Source: Sulfurisphaera tokodaii str. 7
Lineage (GTDB): Archaea > Thermoproteota > Thermoprotei_A > Sulfolobales > Sulfolobaceae
Length of the DNA stretch: 64,000 bases
Assembly (NCBI RefSeq): GCF_000011205.1
Contig: NC_003106.2
Span: forward strand, 930,001-994,000
Direction: 5' to 3'
Shown: piece by piece, positions 58,978-64,000 of the stretch
How positions within the stretch are numbered: position 1 is the stretch's first letter
Layout: every line of letters starts with the position of its first letter
Translations under genes and position numbers: made by a program
Notes under the pieces: model-generated
The model's input: the letters and a program-made list of their open reading frames with translations, nothing else
Told to the model about the DNA's origin: nothing
Databases searched by the model: none

Positions 58978-61833
58978 ATGAGAACTCTAAACGAACTCGA
59001 AGCTAGGCTAACGCTTATTTACGGTAATTCTTTCGTAAATGTGAAAAGACTAAACTGGATTAATTTAGAAATCGAGGGAAAGGAAAACTCTTATCTGATA
59101 ATTTTAGATCATGAAGGTTCTGGTCTCATAAAAATTGATGGGGAACCTTATTTTGAGCTGGATAAGTATCATGTAATTATTCCTTTACCAGTAGGTAAGC
59201 ATAAGATAAGTGTTGAGATGAGTGAGTATAAGGATTTTGGAGAAAAGGTTCATCCATCTCCCGGAATTCCGTATTATGCAGAGCTTGATTTTAATGCATA
59301 CAGACTTTACATATACGGAACACAAGTTCTGGATTTGATAAAAAGCGTAGAGGATGAAGAATTAAGAAATGATTTAATTTACGCACTAACAAAGGCTTTG
59401 AAGGAGGCTTATTTTGAGACTATTTCAAATGATCAGTTGTTTATAATCTCTAAACTGGCTAAAACGTCATTAGACCTTAGCAGAATCTATAAAGAGTTGG
59501 AATATAGAATGGAGGAAGATAAGAATAGAGAGAAATATAAGAAAGGACTGGAGGTTTTGAAGGAGGAATTATTGAAACTTAAGGAGAAATATGGTAAAAG
59601 AGGTGTTTTAATAGGGATTGGGCATGCGCATATTGATACAGCTTGGCTTTGGCCATTTGATGAAACTAAAAGAAAGGTTATAAGAACTTTTTCGACTGTT
59701 TTAACACTTCTTGATAAGTATAATTTCCGTTTTATCCAGAGTTCTGCCCTTTATTATGAATGGGTTAAGGAAATTTATCCTGAACTGTTTGAAAAGATAA
59801 AGGTGAAAGTGAAAGAGAATAAGTGGGAGCTAGGTGCATTTTATGTTGAATCCGATACCAACATGATTTCTGGGGAATCATTAGCTAGACAACTACTGTA
59901 CTCCCAGAGATTTTACTTAGAAAATTTCGATAAAATTGCTAAAATTTTATGGTTACCAGATACCTTTGGTTTTTCTGCCTCTTTACCACAAATTGCTAAG
60001 TTAGGCGGTATCGAGCTTTTCGCTACTCATAAAGTTTTCTGGAATGATACTAATAAATTCCCATATAATGTGTTCAAATGGGTTACACCAAATAACGATT
60101 ATTTGCCTTCAATAGCTTTTGGAAATGGTAAAGGCGGTTATAATTCTGATTTCTCTGTCTCTAGTGTTTTAGAGCAATACAAGAACTGGAGGGAAAAGGA
60201 TCAGCCTGTACTTTACTCTTTTGGTTACGGTGACGGAGGAGGGGGACCAAATGAGGAAATGCTAATTAGGGCTGAAGCTATAGATTTACTTCCAATCCTA
60301 CCTAGTGTGAAGTTTGAGGAGATAAAGGTTAATCCCATTGATGAGTGGAAAGGTGAACTGTATTTAGAAACTCATAGGGGTGTCTTTACTTCTCACTCTA
60401 AAATGAAGTTACTTAATAGGAAAGCTGAGGTTAGTCTAAGAGAGGCTGAATTATGGTCTTCTTTAGCTGGCAATTATGATAAGGAAAGGTTTAGGAGATT
60501 ATGGAAGATTGTATTGAAGAATCAATTTCATGATGTTCTACCCGGTTCGGCAATTAAAGATGTATATAAGGTGGCATATGAAGAGTTAGAAAAAGTGATT
60601 GAAGAAGCTGAAAATATTGCAAAGGAGGCAATGCTTAAGCTTCTAGGCTCTCAGGGTGAAGAAATCTATTTGTTTAATTCTCTCAATTGGGATAGGGAGG
60701 AATATGTTGAGATTAATGGCAAGTTTTACAAGGTTAAAGTCCCTTCAATAGGTTTCACTGCGTTTAAACCAGAAGAGGTAAAGGAAAAGGTTAATGTAAA
60801 AGAGTTTGAAGATTACTATCAGATCGAAAATAAGTTCTTTGTATTAAAGTTAGGTAAAGAAGGGAAACTACTTTCGCTGTATGATAAGGAAGCTAAGAGA
60901 GAAGTATTGAAGGGGCCAAGTAATGTACTTACATTTTATGAAAATATTCCAGGATGGGCAGACGCTTGGGATATTGAGAAAGGTTATGAGGAAACTAATT
61001 TTGTGGTTAAGGCAAGTTCTTCAACTGTTATAGAGGATACTGTTGTAAATGTGAAATATACGTACAAATTTAGAAACTCAGAGGTTTATCAGATTGTAAG
61101 AATTTATCCAGACCATAGAAGAATTGATTTTATTACTACGTTAAGAATGAGGGATAGAGAGTTACTTTTAAAAGCGTGGTTTAATTTTGACGTTAATACT
61201 GATAAAGCGATCTCTGATATTCCTTTTGGAGTAATTGAAAGGTTTACTTGGCAAAATACTAGTTGGGATATGGCAAGATTTGAAGTTCCTATTCAGAAGT
61301 TTGTGGATCTGTCTGAAGGAAATTATGGTGTTGCATTACTAAGTGAGGGTAAGTATGGTGTTTCTTTACGCGGGACTTCGGTAGGTCTAAGTTTGACTAA
61401 AACTCCCTTGTACCCAGATCCAACAACAGATCTGGAGGAAGTCACATTTACTTATTCTCTTTACCCACATATAGGTGATTGGCGTAAGGCTGAGGTTATT
61501 AAAAGAGCTTATGAATTGAATATCCCGATAAAGATTGTTAGGGGTAAAAGTGCTGAAAAAGAAAAGAGTTTTGTAAAAATTAACAATTTGATTTTAGAGG
61601 CTGTTAAGATCGCTGAAGATGATGATAGTTTAATTTTTAGGCTTTATGATGTAGAGAATGTAAGAGATGAGTGCGAAATAGTTTTACCCTTTGAAGTTTT
61701 GTCTGCTGAAAGTTTAGATCTTCTTGAGTTAAATAGGGTTCCAAGAGTTGTGAAAGTTGAGAGTAATAAAGTTAGAGTTAGTTTCAAAAATAGGGATATA
61801 CTAACCTTACGACTACGCTATAAAATAGCTTAA
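58978..61833 (+). CDS. GH38 alpha-mannosidase
   Basis: 951 residues. Zinc-site GIGHAHIDTAWLWPFDETKR, the nucleophile Asp in LWLPDTFGFSASLPQIAKLG, FSYGDGGGGP-type segment (FGYGDGGGGPNEEML), and NQFHDVLPGSAIKDV, followed by beta-sandwich domains. Trims mannose from glycans or glycoproteins; an intracellular enzyme of the same family is known in Sulfolobus solfataricus. No signal peptide. Confidence 0.92.
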   Translation: MRTLNELEARLTLIYGNSFVNVKRLNWINLEIEGKENSYLIILDHEGSGLIKIDGEPYFELDKYHVIIPLPVGKHKISVEMSEYKDFGEKVHPSPGIPYYAELDFNAYRLYIYGTQVLDLIKSVEDEELRNDLIYALTKALKEAYFETISNDQLFIISKLAKTSLDLSRIYKELEYRMEEDKNREKYKKGLEVLKEELLKLKEKYGKRGVLIGIGHAHIDTAWLWPFDETKRKVIRTFSTVLTLLDKYNFRFIQSSALYYEWVKEIYPELFEKIKVKVKENKWELGAFYVESDTNMISGESLARQLLYSQRFYLENFDKIAKILWLPDTFGFSASLPQIAKLGGIELFATHKVFWNDTNKFPYNVFKWVTPNNDYLPSIAFGNGKGGYNSDFSVSSVLEQYKNWREKDQPVLYSFGYGDGGGGPNEEMLIRAEAIDLLPILPSVKFEEIKVNPIDEWKGELYLETHRGVFTSHSKMKLLNRKAEVSLREAELWSSLAGNYDKERFRRLWKIVLKNQFHDVLPGSAIKDVYKVAYEELEKVIEEAENIAKEAMLKLLGSQGEEIYLFNSLNWDREEYVEINGKFYKVKVPSIGFTAFKPEEVKEKVNVKEFEDYYQIENKFFVLKLGKEGKLLSLYDKEAKREVLKGPSNVLTFYENIPGWADAWDIEKGYEETNFVVKASSSTVIEDTVVNVKYTYKFRNSEVYQIVRIYPDHRRIDFITTLRMRDRELLLKAWFNFDVNTDKAISDIPFGVIERFTWQNTSWDMARFEVPIQKFVDLSEGNYGVALLSEGKYGVSLRGTSVGLSLTKTPLYPDPTTDLEEVTFTYSLYPHIGDWRKAEVIKRAYELNIPIKIVRGKSAEKEKSFVKINNLILEAVKIAEDDDSLIFRLYDVENVRDECEIVLPFEVLSAESLDLLELNRVPRVVKVESNKVRVSFKNRDILTLRLRYKIA

Positions 61834-62286
61834 ATCTAAGTAAACTGCAATAAGGTACATAGCTAACCAAATGATAGGGATAACATATTTATATAATATT
61901 AGGTTTTTTACACCTTTTGATAAAAGAATAGAACCGAGACCAGAAACTGTGTGTATCATAAAGAATAACGCTAATGGTGTTATTAATGCTAAGTGTAATT
62001 CTAGTGAAATTCCTCTATTGAGTAAGCCTAACGTTATTTCAGTTATAAAGTTTGAGGTTGTAGGGCCAGCACCGAATCCAGTTATTCCTTCTAGGATTGA
62101 GAGAATGAGTAATCCTATCGATGTTTTTCTCCTAAAATTTGGTGTGTAAATCGAATCTTTAAAATATGGGTCAAAAGCTTTTGATGAAGCCATTGAAATT
62201 CCTAGACCAATTATCCAGATTGGTTGGAATAGGAACGCGAAGAAGGGAATTACTGCTGAAATAGCGATTAAATTACTTCTTTGCAT
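61813..62286 (-). CDS. Four-helix membrane protein paired with the Mo protein
   Basis: 157 residues, about four transmembrane helices (IPFFAFLFQPIWIIGLGISM, SIGLLILSILEGITGFGAG, ALITPLALFFMIHTVSGLG, YVIPIIWLAMYLIAVYLDL). His residues in helix three (ELHLALI...MIHT) could hold heme b. Its start overlaps the end of the molybdopterin gene by 14 nt, so it is likely its electron-accepting membrane partner. Inference only. Confidence 0.6.
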   Translation of the reverse strand: MQRSNLIAISAVIPFFAFLFQPIWIIGLGISMASSKAFDPYFKDSIYTPNFRRKTSIGLLILSILEGITGFGAGPTTSNFITEITLGLLNRGISLELHLALITPLALFFMIHTVSGLGSILLSKGVKNLILYKYVIPIIWLAMYLIAVYLDLSYFIA

Positions 62287-62899
62287 AGTCCGGATACCCC
62301 CTAGATTCCCAATAACCTAAGATGTTTTTAGAAGTGAAGTAAAGTCTGACTAACCATTTAACGTAAGTATATCCCCACCAGCCTGGAACAGCTAACCTCA
62401 CTGGATAACCATGAACCTGTGGTAGGGGTTTTCCATCAACCATATAGGCAATAATTACGTTTGGTTCCATTGCTTTTGAGATTGGAAGATCAGCAGTATA
62501 TCCCTCTGCACCATAGCCTATAACTTTAATTACATTCGGTGAAGGTTTAACCATATCAATTATGTACTTTAGAGGTACTCCTGTCCATACTACGTTAGCT
62601 CTTAAAAAATAAGGGTCGGAAACACACTGTATGGTGTCTTTAACCTCTATTGAAGGCATTTTAAGAAGATCTTGATAAGTGAGTCTAATAGGATTTTCTA
62701 CTTCACCGTCAACAGTTAAGACATAATTATTTACACTAATTTCCGGAGTACCGGCTATCTGAACTACATACCATGATCCGAAGGGTGTTAATGCGTTTTG
62801 CACATGTTGATAATTATTATATTCATATAATGATAATCTGCCAATAACTAATAGTGAGGTTGAGATGAATAATGCCTTTAGGAAATCTCTCCTTTTCAT
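62273..62899 (-). CDS. Tat-exported molybdopterin oxidoreductase (sulfite oxidase fold)
   Basis: 208 residues. Twin-arginine signal MKRRDFLKALFIS, then the SUOX-type molybdopterin domain: LTVDGEVENPIRLTYQDLLK, the Mo-ligand Cys in DTIQCVSDP, and LPQVHGYPVRLAVPGWWGYT with KWL. Lacks the dimer domain of sulfite oxidase, as in YedY/MsrP. Works outside the membrane, perhaps on sulfur compounds or oxidised protein methionine. Confidence 0.87.
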   Translation of the reverse strand: MKRRDFLKALFISTSLLVIGRLSLYEYNNYQHVQNALTPFGSWYVVQIAGTPEISVNNYVLTVDGEVENPIRLTYQDLLKMPSIEVKDTIQCVSDPYFLRANVVWTGVPLKYIIDMVKPSPNVIKVIGYGAEGYTADLPISKAMEPNVIIAYMVDGKPLPQVHGYPVRLAVPGWWGYTYVKWLVRLYFTSKNILGYWESRGYPDYAKK

Positions 62900-63011
62900 A
62901 TGCGGATTCTGATGCCTTTTTTATAAAAGTTTTTACCCTAATCTAAAATTGTATTGAAATAAAATTTTTGGGAAAAAGTTTAAATTTAGTAAATAAGGGT
63001 ACGTTATTAAG

Positions 63012-63281
63012 ATGAAGATAAATAAGAGGCTTGCGGGAATAATAGGAGGAGTAATAGCGATAGTAGTTGTAGCTGTTGTAGTAGGTGCTATTGTCTTGCA
63101 TCATTCTTCAGCATACAATTCGTCAATGATGTCTAATTCATCAATGGGTAGCTCTTCTATGATGGGTTCCTCGACGTCTAATATGAGTAATAGCTCAACC
63201 TCTAATATGGGTTCTTCTATGGGTAGTTCCTCCACATCAAGTTCTACGGGATCTGGTGGCGGATATAGCTGGGGATCGTGA
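63012..63281 (+). CDS. Small membrane protein with Ser/Met/Gly-rich tail
   Basis: 89 residues: a basic start, a helix (AGIIGGVIAIVVVAVVVGAI), LHHSS, then about 50 residues of Ser, Met, Asn, Thr and Gly in repeats such as SNSSMGSSSMMGSS and GGGYSWGS. His and regularly spaced Met could bind copper; O-glycosylation is also likely. Divergent from the molybdopterin gene. Confidence 0.6.
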   Translation: MKINKRLAGIIGGVIAIVVVAVVVGAIVLHHSSAYNSSMMSNSSMGSSSMMGSSTSNMSNSSTSNMGSSMGSSSTSSSTGSGGGYSWGS

Positions 63282-63504
63282 AAGATGTTTATTTTTTATC
63301 TCTTTTATTCTAATTGTTTTTTATTCACTTATTAACACGATAAATAACGACCTAATTGCCATCATAATATTGCTAAGAAAAATTCTTATAACTAGCTTTC
63401 ATTAAATTAAACAATTAAATTAAAAAGTATTCATAGATAGCCATAACCTACTGAATAGATTTTATTTTAACATCAAAAACTATCATTATAAAAAACTACA
63501 CTGT

Positions 63505-64000
63505 TTATCTTTTCAATAATTTTCCTCTACTACCTTTATAATCCTCATCAAAGGTTAATTCACCTCTCAAGTAAGTTTGAATAACTTTTGCTTTGAATTT
63601 TACTCCCTCGTAAATTGAGTAATCCATCTTACCGTGCCAATCTTTTACAATCCATTCTTCTCTCTTTATAACTGTAAAATCGGCATCTTTTCCTTCATCG
63701 AATCCTTTTTCTTTTAAGTTATAAAGTTTTATCTGGTTATAAGAAGTTATTTCAGCAACTTTTTCTGGTGTTATTAAATTGTCAAAAAGAAAAGACATAA
63801 TTGTAGGGACTAAAAATTCTGTTGAAGATACACCATTTGGAACTTCAATGTAGCTTAATGCCTTATCCTTATAAACAGACATAAAACCAGAGTAATCACT
63901 TCCTAAAGTATTTACCATGTGAAGTTTTCTTACAAGTTCTTCTCTTAATTCTTTTCTTCTCAATGGAGGTGACATTATAAATCTATTTCCATCTGATCTT
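63505..64000 (-). CDS. pyrC: Dihydroorotase, C-terminal part (partial)
   Basis: The frame is open to the window edge (NRFIMSPPLRRKELREELV and on), about 165 residues. SPPLR, LGSDYSGF (metal/substrate Asp) and the end KDADFTVIKREEWIVKDW with the amidohydrolase C-terminal beta strands mark a dihydroorotase of pyrimidine synthesis. The N-terminal HxH site lies outside. The 220 nt between it and the Ser/Met-rich gene are AT-rich with no gene. Confidence 0.8.
   Translation of the reverse strand, partial: RSDGNRFIMSPPLRRKELREELVRKLHMVNTLGSDYSGFMSVYKDKALSYIEVPNGVSSTEFLVPTIMSFLFDNLITPEKVAEITSYNQIKLYNLKEKGFDEGKDADFTVIKREEWIVKDWHGKMDYSIYEGVKFKAKVIQTYLRGELTFDEDYKGSRGKLLKR

Overview
The window comes from a thermoacidophilic crenarchaeon of the order Sulfolobales. 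The DNA is AT-rich and the genes are dense. Many starts look leaderless, with a TATA box about 26-30 nt before the start codon. A tRNA-Ile gene carries an archaeal bulge-helix-bulge intron. SSV-type integrase pieces sit at tRNA genes, the mevalonate pathway is of the Sulfolobus type, and there is a catalytic-only ThrRS, an Sso10a-like protein, Nre, DUF123 and GH38/GH15 enzymes. A Sulfurisphaera/Sulfolobus-type genome fits best; the species cannot be fixed by reading alone.

Layout. (1) 1-4103 is the right-hand end of an integrated pRN-plasmid-like element. It has a primase-polymerase replication protein (cut by the window edge), an operon of small overlapping genes, RHH, AbrB-like, winged-helix and C2H2 regulators, and an SSV-type integrase C-part ending in a 3' half tRNA-Ala(UGC). 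Just beyond it lies a decayed int(N) piece in a different frame, which I read as the scar of an earlier integration at the same tRNA. (2) 4.7-14.1 kb is core chromosome: threonine synthase, tRNA-Ile, a surface protein, succinyl-CoA synthetase, an HhH DNA repair protein, Alg14-Alg13, ThrRS, MGMT, a sugar nucleotidyltransferase and tRNA-Thr. (3) 14.1-17.7 kb is a graveyard: a fusellovirus relic at tRNA-Thr (int(N) and a VP1-like coat protein fragment), a MITE with terminal inverted repeats and target duplication, dispersed repeats, a surface protein and a broken PaREP1 gene. (4) 18-32 kb is core metabolism: a sulfide:quinone reductase-like flavoprotein, a GH15/GT4 pair (possibly trehalose), MTA phosphorylase, HD hydrolase, the last two mevalonate-pathway enzymes and DNA-binding regulators. 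(5) 32-53 kb is accessory: a HEPN/MNT remnant, one intact and one decayed DUF4143-type ATPase, Nre and radical-SAM genes, a ferritin-encapsulin fusion, an M48 protease with two small membrane proteins, a solo tnpB element, and orphan genes between repeats. (6) 53-64 kb has a mosaic surface protein, a GT-C-like membrane protein, an MFS exporter, TenA, GH38 alpha-mannosidase, a Tat-exported molybdopterin protein with a membrane partner, and the end of a dihydroorotase.

The most useful non-coding observations are three canonical C/D-box guide RNA candidates. Two of them overlap the 5' ends of annotated-looking ORFs, and all three fit C-12-D'-3/4-C'-12-D spacing. Other regulatory signals include paired TATCCGGA operators around an AbrB-like gene, a symmetric crossed divergent promoter, and a sucD gene with no conventional start codon. 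All function calls are by reading motifs; no database search was run.
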